From Adineta ricciae (taxonomy: Eukaryota; Rotifera; Eurotatoria; Adinetida; Adinetidae): DNA of 64,000 bases. A program made the translations under genes and the position numbers. The notes below the pieces were generated by a model. That model worked only from the letters and a program-made list of their open reading frames with translations. It made no database searches and was not told where the DNA came from. This document shows positions 7,721 to 21,571 of this stretch, piece by piece. The number at the start of each line of letters is the position of its first letter. Positions within the stretch are counted from its first letter, which is position 1. The stretch lies in assembly GCA_905250025.1 (NCBI GenBank), contig CAJNOJ010000022.1, positions 249,707 through 313,706 on the forward strand. Reading direction: 5' to 3'.

Positions 7721-9867
7721 ATGGCATCTTCATCAGAATCGACAGCAGCTGGTTTCGAACAAGCCGGAGAGAAACTTAATTCACCTGGTTTCGAACAAGC
7801 CGGAGAGAAACTTAATTCACCTGGTTTCGAACAATTCGGAGAGAAACTTAATTCACCTGGCTTTGAACAATTCGGAGAGAAACTTAATTCACCTGGCTTT
7901 GAACAATTCGGAGAGAAACTTAATTCCACTGATTTCGAACAATTCGGACAGAAACTTTATTCAACAGTTAGTCAAAATCAAAACGATCAAAATGTTTTTC
8001 TTTCACCAGCAAGTATTGCACTGGCTATGTCCATGTGTACAGTTGGTGCTCGACAAGAAACATTAAACCAGATGTTACATGCATTTCAAGCATCAACCGC
8101 AAATGAATTAATCCAAGCCGCTGAACAAGTTATGCAAGTCTTTAGTGCTGCTAGCCAAGATAAATTGGTTCAACTGAAATTAGCGAACCGTCTTTATGCA
8201 CAAAAGGCATATAAACTTCAAGAAGATTATTTGAAACTTGTTCAAAGTTCATTTGCAGCTGATATTAAGTTAGCTGATTTTGCCAGTGAAGGTGCCGAAG
8301 TCGTTCGAACGATTAATGCCTGGGTGGAAGAACAAACAAACAAATTGATTAAAGACTTACTTTCACCAGATGACGTTAACTCCGATACGCGTTTGATCAT
8401 TATCAATTGTATCTATTTCAAAGTCAGTTTTCAGCATCTCTTTTTGTTTTTATAAATTTGAATCTAATGTTGAACTATAGGGGACATGGGTTAAACAATT
8501 CGACGAACATAATACAATCAAACAAGCTGATTTCCACGAAGGAAAAAACAAAATTTCGAAAGTGAATTTAATGTATCAGAAAAACAAATATGCGTACACT
8601 GAAAACAAAGATCTACGCGTTCAAGTTGCTCATATGCCATACAAAAGCGAGAACAGAGACACTCAGTTTGTCTTTACAGTGATCTTACCAAACAAGGGTG
8701 TTTCTTTGTCGGATGTAGAAAGCCGATTAAAAGCCGAACCAGACTTGATGCGCAGTTTGTTGAGCCATACAGAATCAGCTATGGAAGAGCTTCTTTTATA
8801 TTTACCGAAATTCAAAATGGAAGCCTCGTTCACATTGAACGATGTTCTGAAACAAATCGGTATGCAAAATGCATTTGATCCAAATAGTGCAGACTTCACT
8901 GGTATTGTCAGCGAAAGCGATGATGCAGCAGGTCTTTACATTAGCAAGGTAGACGGTTTCGTACCAACACGAATGATTTTCTATCGTCATATTTTAGGTG
9001 ATTCACAAGGCATTTATTGATGTGAATGAAAAAGGTAAGTACATAAGTATTTGACATTATTATTGAGTTGCAGACGAAGTTGAGTTGTGCCAGATTAGGA
9101 AGGATAGAATTGATTTTAACATCCTTTGTTTTTCAAGGGTCGGTAGCAGCTGCCGCCACTGCCGTTGGCTATAAAAGAAAACGCCGCGCAGGACCTGAGC
9201 ATTATCCAATAGAATTCAAAGTTGATCGTCCATTTCTATTCATGATTCGCGAATGTGTACAGAATCTAAATCTCTTCTCGGGAAGATTTCAAACACCTTG
9301 AGAAATTTCGTGCGATTGTTTTTATCTGAATAAAGTCTAATCTGGATGATAACGTTCATGCAGATCTGTTTTTCATTTTCTAATTTAATTAGGTTCAGAA
9401 GCTGCTGCCGCTACAGCAGTTATGATGCTGAAAGGTTGCGCAGTGCGCCGAGATCGGCAACCCACCGAATTCAAGGCTGACCGTCCGTTTTTATTCTTCG
9501 TACGAGAGATTAAAAAAAATCTTACTTTATTCACTGGCAAATTTTCAACATGTTCAAGTCTAAATTCATAATTTCCGCATTTTATTGCACATATTCAAGA
9601 CATTTTCGAATAAAATCTTTTCAAAAACGGATTTTCTATCGAGATTTGAAGAATATCTATTTTAACCACCTTTCATAATTCCATTTAGGATCCGAAGCTG
9701 CTGCAGCAACAGCGGTGCTTATGGACCGCTGCTGCGCATCAGTCAAACCTGAACCGAAACCTGTTGAGTTCAAAGCTGATCGACCATTTCTCTTCTTCAT
9801 TCGTGAAACTGAAGAAGACCTCAATATTTTTTCGGGAAGATTAGTTTCACCTCCATCAACAGCATAA
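7721..9867 (+). CDS. Cytosolic serpin with three alternative reactive-loop terminal exons
   Basis: Serine (or cysteine) protease inhibitor. Common exons 7721-8422, 8481-8948 and 8998-9034 are followed by three terminal exons, 9138-9301, 9393-9571 and 9689-9867. All have an acceptor, enter in the same phase, and end with their own stop, giving 456, 461 and 461 aa. Serpin hallmarks are NVFLSPASIALAMSM, TRLIIINCIYFKGTW, the hinge lead-in VIHKAFIDVNEKG, and, in every terminal exon, AAAATAV plus DRPFLF. No signal peptide is present, so a cytosolic clade B-like inhibitor is likely. Beyond the invariant hinge the loops differ: GYKRKRRAG, MMLKGCAVRR and LMDRCCASV, so the isoforms should inhibit different proteases. 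The N-terminus holds six copies of a 12-residue unit. The last exon ends 35 bases from the stop of the convergent VAMP-like gene. Alternative reactive-loop exons are known in insect and nematode serpins. Confidence 0.92.
7751..7966 (+). repeat. Six tandem 36-bp units encoding a 12-residue serpin N-terminal repeat
   Basis: Units start at 7751, 7787, 7823, 7859, 7895 and 7931. Copies 1-2 read GFEQAGEKLNSP, copies 3-5 GFEQFGEKLNSP/T, and the last, most diverged one DFEQFGQKLYST, which runs directly into the conserved serpin body. The last copy is therefore the ancestral helix A segment, and the others are recent near-identical duplications. Confidence 0.9.
9138..9301 (+). other. Serpin terminal exon A (basic reactive loop)
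   Basis: Begins after acceptor TTTCAAG and continues the codon split at 9034. Encodes the hinge GSVAAAATAV, then GYKRKRRAGPEHYP, then the C-terminal core ending FSGRFQTP. The hinge has Val where the other two exons have Glu. By the usual 15-17 residue spacing from the hinge, the scissile bond falls inside the Lys/Arg cluster, suggesting trypsin-like or furin/proprotein-convertase-like targets. Confidence 0.85.
9329..9334 (+). terminator. Poly(A) signal after serpin exon A
   Basis: AATAAA lies 28 bases after the stop of exon A and before exon B, so use of exon A can be coupled to its own cleavage and polyadenylation. Confidence 0.65.
9393..9571 (+). other. Serpin terminal exon B
   Basis: Begins after acceptor TTTAATTAG. 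Encodes GSEAAAATAV, then MMLKGCAVRRDRQPTE, then the conserved core KADRPFLFFVRE and a longer end with a second Cys. The P1 residue is probably among KGC, or Arg further on. The exact bond cannot be fixed by eye. Confidence 0.85.
9609..9614 (+). terminator. Poly(A) signal after serpin exon B
   Basis: AATAAA lies 38 bases after the stop of exon B and before exon C, repeating the arrangement seen after exon A. Confidence 0.6.
9689..9867 (+). other. Serpin terminal exon C
   Basis: Begins after acceptor CCATTTAG. Encodes GSEAAAATAV, then LMDRCCASVKPEPKP, then KADRPFLFFIRE and a Pro/Ser-rich end. By hinge spacing, the reactive bond falls at or next to Arg-Cys-Cys, so inhibition of a trypsin-like enzyme, or a thiol-dependent activity, is possible. 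Confidence 0.85.
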
Positions 9868-9902
9868 ATACTCCCACATTTTAATCCAGCTGACATTTCT
9901 AT

Positions 9903-10286
9903 TTATCCGAGAATTATATTTGTATTTCGATCTTGTAGTTGATCTGTATGATTTAAAATAATATTTAAAATAACAACAAGGACAATCACAACGAAAAGAA
10001 GAATTCCGATTGCGATGAATTTCAATCTATTGAGCGTTTGATTTCGTCTGATTTCGTTTCGATAGTCCATCACACCGATTCCGAATGCTTGATTCTGATG
10101 TAAGAGTAGGTCACTTCGATTGAGAAGAACGTTCAATTTCTCATTACGTTGAAAACTCGAATTAATCGCTGTTTGAAGTTGTTGTTCAGTTTGATTTGCT
10201 AACTCGTGTAATTTACTCAATTCACTCTGACTGACTTCACTCTTCGTCGACGAATTCATGTTCAATGAAATGGCTCTTTCATCCAT
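9903..10286 (-). CDS. Divergent VAMP-like R-SNARE
   Basis: Predicted 127-aa tail-anchored protein. The central part, LHELANQTEQQLQTAINSS followed by FQRNEKLNVLLNRSDLLL, matches the spacing of the synaptobrevin SNARE helix, with Arg before NEKL at the ionic zero layer and NRSDLL where VAMPs have DRADAL. Basic residues (RRNQTLNRLK) lead into a hydrophobic anchor of about 22 residues, followed by a short lumenal tail. Family role: vesicle fusion by pairing with syntaxin-type partners. I chose the ATG at 10286 for its good context and usual VAMP length. An in-frame ATG at 10388 would add 34 residues including a hydrophobic stretch. No intron is seen. The gene ends 35 bases from the serpin's last exon. 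Confidence 0.66.
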   Translation of the reverse strand: MDERAISLNMNSSTKSEVSQSELSKLHELANQTEQQLQTAINSSFQRNEKLNVLLNRSDLLLHQNQAFGIGVMDYRNEIRRNQTLNRLKFIAIGILLFVVIVLVVILNIILNHTDQLQDRNTNIILG

Positions 10287-10388
10287 GATGATCACGTTCA
10301 AAAGAGTGAAAAGACTTATGAGATCGGAGAACTTTTCTTCAATAAGGAAATACGTTCGAAACACAATTCTACGAAAAAAACCGTCCAT

Positions 10389-10920
10389 TCGTATTCAAAG
10401 AAAAAGTAAACAACATGAAAGACAAATGAGCGCAAGAAAATGAACTTCGATTTGTTTTTAATGAAATTTTCTCGACTAAATAAATCTAATAAAACGCGAC
10501 GCGTTCCGATCCAAATTTCTCGTGAGACGTTTTAATCAAAGAACAGCACAGGCTGAGTCGCTTGTTTTCATCGTTTGTGTCACCGCAAGAAAAAAAGAAC
10601 GAGAAGAAAGAGAGGTGCACTTAACGATGTAAACAGAAAATGTAAGAAAACAAAAATTTCACAATCATTCGCTTGTTTTTCTCTCAAAATGTATTTATTA
10701 ATAATGTCTGCGTGTGTTAAGCTAAATGACAACAACATGAAGAAAAACACGAGTCATCCATACCATTAGAGTGAGGATATGTGTGTTCGAGAAAAAGATA
10801 CGCTAATCGAAAAAGAACAACGACAATATCGACAAGACTAAAGAACAAAAACCGGCTGTGTCAAGAGGAATATTACAAGAAAAAAAACAACAGCATTCGC
10901 AGAGCGTTCGGATTTATTCA
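10389..10920. other. Intergenic between VAMP-like and PEX11-like genes
   Basis: A-rich stretch between divergent genes. A few short open frames are present without domains. I see nothing else that can be supported. Confidence 0.45.
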
Positions 10921-11717
10921 ATGTCAAGTTTAGTACATCAAACAGTAGACGTCCTCGATTGCTATGAAGGGCGCGATGCTGCAATAACATTTACACTCTA
11001 TTTTTGTTGTTTGCTAAGTGGATTTTATCCGCGAAAATCGAAATTTCACCGATCTTTACAACGAGTCTTCAAGCGCCTGGAAGATTGTCGTGTTGTTCTG
11101 CGTTTGTACGATGATTTGACAATCCTTCGAGATTTTTTCACGTATGAATTACGACCTGGAGTATGATTTACATGTATGATTTCTTCTTCATTTGAATTCA
11201 GCTCGTTTTTAGGAGCGAAATTGGTTCGTGCGAACATTAAAATGTTTACATTACATTGCATGGTTTTGTTATTATCCATCGGAGCACATCAGTTGGCTAG
11301 GCGAAATGAAAATGGTCGATATTGACAGTAAATTATGGGAGTTCTATACGAATTTCTTCTGGTCCATGGCATTATTGACATCTGCTCTCTGGAACGCGTA
11401 CGTTGTTTTACAATACATAAGTCAAAAGAATTATCCGAAAGAAAAGGAAGAAGAAGAGTGAGTCGAAAGATCATTTGCCGCTTTGAGTTTCATTTTGCAA
11501 GTTTTTCAGGAAGAAATCGTTCATCCCATGGACTGCAGCTCGAAATGCAATGTTAGCCACTGTTCGTGATGGCACTGAATTCATGGTTGCTGTTAGTTAT
11601 CTACCTCGAGGTTTTCTCTGGTCATCCACATTGACATATATTCAAATCGGCATGCTTGGCACTTGCTCAGCTTTCCTACGTCTCTATGCACTCTTCAAAT
11701 TTCAAGAAGATCACTAA
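10921..11717 (+). CDS. PEX11G: PEX11-family peroxisomal membrane protein (PEX11-gamma-like)
   Basis: Peroxisome elongation and division factor. Exons 10921-11160, 11213-11457 and 11510-11717 join in frame to 230 aa, close to PEX11-gamma (about 240). Family landmarks are the N-terminal GRDAAITFTLYFCCLLSG, CRVVLRLYDDL, YYPSEHISWLGE and the C-terminal SYLPRGFLWSSTLTYIQIG. Hydrophobic segments are consistent with membrane-embedded helices. The YYP(S/C)EH block and the LPRGxLW block are shared with PEX11-gamma rather than alpha/beta. The ATG sits directly before the conserved N-terminal helix. Introns are about 52 nt, typical for this window. Confidence 0.84.
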
Positions 11718-12776
11718 TCCTTCACATCTCTTTTCTAACCTCTACTCCTTAAAAGTAAAGAAGTTATTCGACTTGTTTGTAAGACGCACTTTTTCTCAAA
11801 AAAAAAGTTTTAGTTTTCTATTCACTTTGTGATAGTTCTATTTTCTTGAATAAAAATCATTTACAAACAAAGAACACTTTGTTCTGGTCTCGTGCATCAC
11901 TCAAATAGTTAGTATAAATGAACATCAGTCCACACATGCTCTCCTTTTCGCCGTTCGCTCGATAATTACAGGATTACGACAGAGCAGAGACTTAATATCA
12001 TCTGATTGCACAAGCGTATTTTAAACAACAGACGACTTAACTGTGCTAATCACATTAAAAAAGGAAAAATTCAATAGCATTTATATTCGATACAAAAGAG
12101 GAAATCTTGCCATAGAAAACGACATGATGAAGATAGAATATTTATCTTTCATGTTGAGTTTGATTGTCTTGAGAACAAGAAATGATGTTGCCATAATTTT
12201 ACATGATCGTGTCTTTGTTCGTTTTGGGGAATTTCTCTGGTCGAATGATTTCCCCAAACTTCTTCGTAGAGATGAGTTTTTTCATGTCTTGAATAATCGA
12301 TCAATCATTCGATCACGGCAGTGTCATTCCCATAGTTAAACATCGTATGTACTACTATTTCCTCACTCTATCTCATCTCGTCTTTTTCCTGCTACTGTCA
12401 TTATTGAATCTCATGATAATAGAATCATTCAGTCAACGAATCTCTTAGCAAGAGAGTCAGAGAAAGAGAAAATGTTCGTCATTCTAACACATCCAATGAC
12501 ATAGACGTTATCTACTCTTCTCGTTTCTTTTCTATTTCTCTTTAGTTACTGACATATTCAGTTATAGTTTCGATGGAGAGATCTTCTTCTGTCGTCCTAC
12601 AAGTTGGCAAAAAAGAAAAGATTTTCTCTTTCGACAAGATGAAGAACGACAATGATTCTACTTGACATTTTCGATGACTTAATCGAACGATGCATATGGA
12701 TGCTTGTTGCTCTTCTTAGCACGCTTCACGTCATTGTCTGTTTGCAATTGTAATCATTTGTTATTTTAGTCACGAC
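11718..12776. other. Intergenic between PEX11-like and glutamate receptor genes
   Basis: About 1 kb without a supported gene. It contains AATAAA downstream of the PEX11-like gene. An open frame near 12050-12340 has no domain and lies in ordinary AT-rich sequence. A short hairpin (TTTGGGGAA with its complement, 12222-12258) is present. An acceptor, TTATTTTAG, ends at 12769, seven bases before the receptor ATG. Confidence 0.5.
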
Positions 12777-16817
<4,041 letters not shown>

Positions 16818-17544
16818 GATCTACACATACTATTTCGTTCCAAACTTATCTTTTCTGTCTTTGTGCATATTTATTTAAAAAAAAACGAAATCAAAACTTC
16901 CGCCATCCGTATTTCGCATTCGCACAGTCAATAGAAGTTCATCTTACCATGATAAATGAACTTCATTTTGTCATACAATATTCCTTCTACTACACAGCTC
17001 ACACGTGTAACCTTGAGGAAATGACAAGTAGCGAACATAATTATACATTTCTTATTCACATAGGTAATCATTCTGGTGAACGAAAGATTGTTGTGTCACA
17101 GTGCTAGTGATCCATTATTAATAGTCAAGAGGATTAGTTCTGAAACTTAAGCTTGTCTAATCGATAGAACGACACGAAAGATTAGAGGGAATTGAAATCT
17201 ACTTTCTGTATAATCATGCAAATACAAGAATAGAACGACATTAACATACTATTAAACTTTCTAGTTAGTCATTCTATTGTTCTTCATGAGAAATGTTACG
17301 TGAATGTTGTGGATTGATTTCGATTATTTATTTCTTGTATGAGTAGATTTTCAAAACGAATTTGTCTTTAGGTTTCATCGATAAAGACGTATCACTCTGA
17401 AAGATATAAACAAAAAAATAAGATACAAAAGGATCGGAATAAGAAAAAAAAGCGCTTATGTATAGACACATTGCCTGTTCGGATGCTGAACATTTCGGAA
17501 TTTCGGGAAATATCAAAGAAAGAAAACTAGATTCGAGTCGACAA
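16818..17544. other. Intergenic between convergent receptor and OTUD5 genes
   Basis: No gene is supported. The stretch holds the two 3'UTRs. I see no repeat or RNA gene. Confidence 0.5.
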
Positions 17545-19447
17545 TTACAGAGGATTGGCATCATCAGATGACGTCTTCTGTTTTGTCAAAGTATCAATGT
17601 ATTCAATCTGTGACAATGCGAGCACTTGTTGCATCAATGTTTCATCATCGCTGATCGGATCTAAATCGGAATGATTCACATGTAAGGAAAACAAATCTGT
17701 GCAATCCTTTACCAGAATTCGCCGATGGATCGCCTTCGTAATGAAATGGTAACGCAAACTCGCAGTTGGTCCGTTCTTCCAATTTGAGTGGCAAAGAATT
17801 TGTTGTTGAACTTTCTATGAGAAACATTCGATTGGAAATTGTCATTTGATAGTCTTGCGTTACCTTTGGTCATATATGATGCCGTTTCTGATGAGCTCGA
17901 AGCAGATGTCTATTGAATAGAAATCGAATGATTATCTATATCTTGTCTGAGTCGACATAGGCAAACTCATTTGACACGTTCTGTGATGAGATGACCTCTT
18001 TTCCTTTTCGATCAATGTTTAAACATACCGTTTGCTTATCTTTCGGCTGTCGATTTGTGTCACACAACCATTGTAAATACGATTCTCTGGCAATTTGTTG
18101 AATAAGTTCATCTTGTGTAGCTTCCCAATCAGTCGCAGCTAATTTGTCATCGAGCATCGTTCTTTCAATATGGCTGTCTTCTGATTGTTGCAGCGCTGTG
18201 ACAATCAACGATTGTTGAGCATGCTATATATGCAATAGATACGAATACTTTGAAAAAATTGATTAAAATTTATTCATACTCCTGGTTCAAGATCAGGTAA
18301 TCCAAGGCCATGACCAGCTGTTGGCCTCCAAGGGTCAACAATTGAATTGTAATGTACACCACAATGATAACTCAAACGAATCGGTTCATTATCAGTTTTA
18401 TACATTCCATGAACAACATTTATGGGTTCTTGAAGAAGAAGTGTACGAATGAGAAATGAAAGTTAGAATCGAATAGTTACCTGTACTATACTCGTAGACT
18501 TCGATAGGACGGTTATATAATTCTGAAAGCGCAATGATTTCAATATGATTACCATGACAGTTTTGTCGTCGTTTTCTCGATACATAATGATCAAAGTCTT
18601 CAGTTATATATTCACAAAAGAAATCAGCATTTTTCACCTAAGAAAAACAAATCGTTTGTATGAAAATAAACGAAATCTCAATTATCTTACAATGTGATCC
18701 ATGCAGTTTTGCCGTACTGTTGCGTGCATTTCTTCATCACCAAAGACCTGGTCAGCTAGAAGAAGAGATCTTTCAGCATATCGATTTTAATGTAATATTA
18801 GACTTACACACTGCACGAAATAGACACGCTCCATCTTCTTGAACCGGTTTGATAATCAAACCTTTTTTCTCTTTCAGATTTCTGGCAAATCGCATTTCCG
18901 TCTAAATAGATTCAAATGCATGTTTAGTCAATCTGAGCAGACAATGTACTTCATTGAGATTATTTCGGTCATATTTGACAGTTGTACTATGTTCATATTC
19001 ATCTTCACTATTGTTCTGGTCAACTTCATTTGTAATTGGAATCGATGAAGTCGTAACATTGTTGTCGAGTAAATCTTCTTCATTCGATGAACTGTTATTC
19101 GAATTCGAAGATTGATTTCCTTCAGTCGAAGTACGTCTTCGTCTTGTTTGTCTGCTGAGTGTTTGTGACAATGCATGATGTTGATGATAATTATGCGACT
19201 TTCGTTTGGAGTTTGTTGAAATCGTCGGCGGTGATGATGTTGTTGTCATTGTCTGTGAGTTGTTCATTGCTACCGTAGCTGAGAGATCGTTCGTTGATTC
19301 ATTTGAATCAACAACTGGATTTGGTTCATTAGAAAATTCATCATCTTGTGAAGGTCTTGTTCGATTCGATACAGTTGTTGGTTGTTGTTGATTTGTTGTC
19401 GAATCTTTATTGTTAGTCGACGGTTTTTTAGTAGATAAAACTGTCAT
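17545..19447 (-). CDS. OTUD5: OTUD5 (DUBA)-like ovarian tumour domain deubiquitinase
   Basis: Cysteine protease that removes ubiquitin chains. The N-terminus MTVLSTKKP matches vertebrate OTUD5 (MTILPKKKP), which fixes the start. A long Ser/Thr/Asn-rich region follows, ending in NSEDEYE, as in OTUD5. The OTU domain shows [19 protein letters not shown] with the catalytic Cys, [38 protein letters not shown], and the His-containing [17 protein letters not shown]. After [12 protein letters not shown] come [16 protein letters not shown] and [11 protein letters not shown]-terminal ubiquitin-interacting motif, [19 protein letters not shown], closes the protein. Several introns of about 50 nt are spliced in frame, for example the one between RNNLNE and TEMRFARN. 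Human OTUD5 is regulated by Ser phosphorylation near the catalytic Cys; that site was not assessed here. Confidence 0.93.
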
Positions 19448-21571
19448 ATTTAAAGCTTGTGCATCAGAGATATACAATAGAATGATCTAGAAGACAGAAT
19501 TACAGGAGAAAAAACAAAGTTTAGTTGACAATCGTGTTCTATGTAATGTAATCGACGACTGCTGTACGTACTACATATATTTGGATTTGTCTTCTTCATG
19601 CATCGATTCGCTGTTTGATTAGATTGTGATTTGAAAATGAAGAAAATCGTTCGAAAATTATTTTTCCTTTATTTTCTGTGAAGATTTGGTTTCATAAATG
19701 TAAATTTGCATGTTTTTGAAATATTTAGATGTCGCTAGATGTCAGAGAACGAACATTTTCAGTATTTTTTTCGTAAGAATTATTTCAAATATTTATGAAA
19801 TACTGTCATTCGAGAATGGCGAAATTCGGTGTGAAAACCGATATTCCCATTTGTTCTTTCTTAGAGGATATCAAGTTAAGATCATGGTAGGAATAATTCT
19901 CTCTTTTCTCGTTCGTTCGCTCGCTCGTTTGAGCGCATAGAGATATATAGATAATTTTTTTTTTTGACAATTTCTTCTTTGGTTATTCATCTCATTCCGC
20001 ATCTGCACTGATGTTATGCTTTATCGTTTTACTTCTCTTCAACTAATCGAATTATCTCTTATAACAATGAATTTATCATAATTGATATATCAAGTCGGTA
20101 AGTTAAACGTATATGTTACCGTATAGCATGTCTTCTTTGTATACTTATATGAGTAAACCCGAGTATTTGCCGATTCAATCATGTCTAACACGTAATATAT
20201 ACACACATACACATTTGCATAATAGTGATAAGCATCCACATAGTTCTCTCTTTCTCTTTTGAATATTATACACATACTTTTCAAACGGAATGTACATATG
20301 TATGTATAAATATGAAAGCGTGAAGCGTACACATATATGAATGAACTTGATACATTTATACGTATTATGTATATATTTATATTTATATTTATATAAACAG
20401 TTTTTTAATTGATGACGGTGACACGAAAGGAAGTCCAAGAAATGCTCTCATTCTTTGTCGTCATATATACATATATGTTCATGTATGTCACTTCATTATT
20501 TCCTTCTCCCCTGTTTACAGAAGAAGATGTCGAGACTCGAAATAAGAGAAACGAAGAACAGTCTGAATGTGTATGCGTATGTATGAATATATGTCTGTGA
20601 CCTATCGGCATACTATGTATGCACGTAGCACATACTAACGCAAATGGGATCTTTTTATGCTACAGGCACAATCGTCCAACCAAGAAGAGAAGAATAAGAA
20701 AAGGATGGAGAGAAAGCACATCGTTCTTTGTTTATCGACAGACGCCGGTCGAAGCTGAGAAAGGATAGAGAAAGAAAATATCTGCTAGATATACGCCCCT
20801 TTATGCTCCTGTTCTGTCTATTGACGTTGGTATCAGATGCTGCCAATGCTGCCGCCTGTGTTGGCAGCAGCAGCGGCAGGAACATCAACAGTATATGAGC
20901 AGATCGAAGAAATCGGTAGGAGACAGCATGGATCTTCTCAATACTAATACAACTGTTATTTCACTCTTCATCACTTGTCATTGCCTCGGCATTCCTATTG
21001 ATATTTCATCATTGTCCTCGTCTAATAATCGTGCTACACACGTGTGCAACGCTGCGAGATAACTATCGCCGCGTCGATCATTCTTATTTATCATCATTAT
21101 TCTTACTATATTGCATTGCATCGCCCCCGAAAAAGGAAGACGACGACAACTACTGCTACTACGCTTTTGCTTCTCCTTCTTTTTTCTTCGATTACTTCGT
21201 GCGAGAAAAATCGGCGACAGTAATAACACAAACAACTAGTTGGTAGGTGCTTCATACATCTATTCGGTCGAGTTTTCTTTTGCATTCATTCATAACCTTC
21301 GCCTTCATCGCATTCTCACATACACATTGTCTGAAAACCCATGTCGACAAAGAGTATCTGCACGTCAAGGCATAAAATAAAAGAAGAAACAAAAGTACCG
21401 ATCACGAATGAGCAAAGAAATAAATGATACCAGACAATAATAACGAAGATTGATTGTTTAGATTAAGCAAGTTTTAGTTCTTCCTTCTTCTTCTTCTTCT
21501 TTCAAACGAACATGAATTATCATCTTTTTGTCTAATCTGATTTCTAGAACATCTTGTTTATTTCTTTCGTC
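19448..21571. other. Long divergent intergenic region, AT-rich and repetitive
   Basis: About 2.1 kb between the start codons of OTUD5 (-) and the dematin-like gene (+). It has TATA-rich runs near 20340-20400 with repeated TTTATA units, many CATATATG-like steps, and TTC-rich runs near 21480. Open frames are all short, without domains. Probably promoter and 5'UTR DNA for both genes. An acceptor-like TTTCTAG ends at 21547, 24 bases before the dematin-like ATG. Confidence 0.5.

Noticed and set aside
12043..12339. 98-codon open frame upstream of the glutamate receptor
   Set aside because: No domain, no good start context, no splice links. It is probably chance in AT-rich DNA.
20090..20611. Short open frames rich in Tyr/Cys/His
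   Set aside because: They come from CATATA-type simple sequence on both strands and have no domain.
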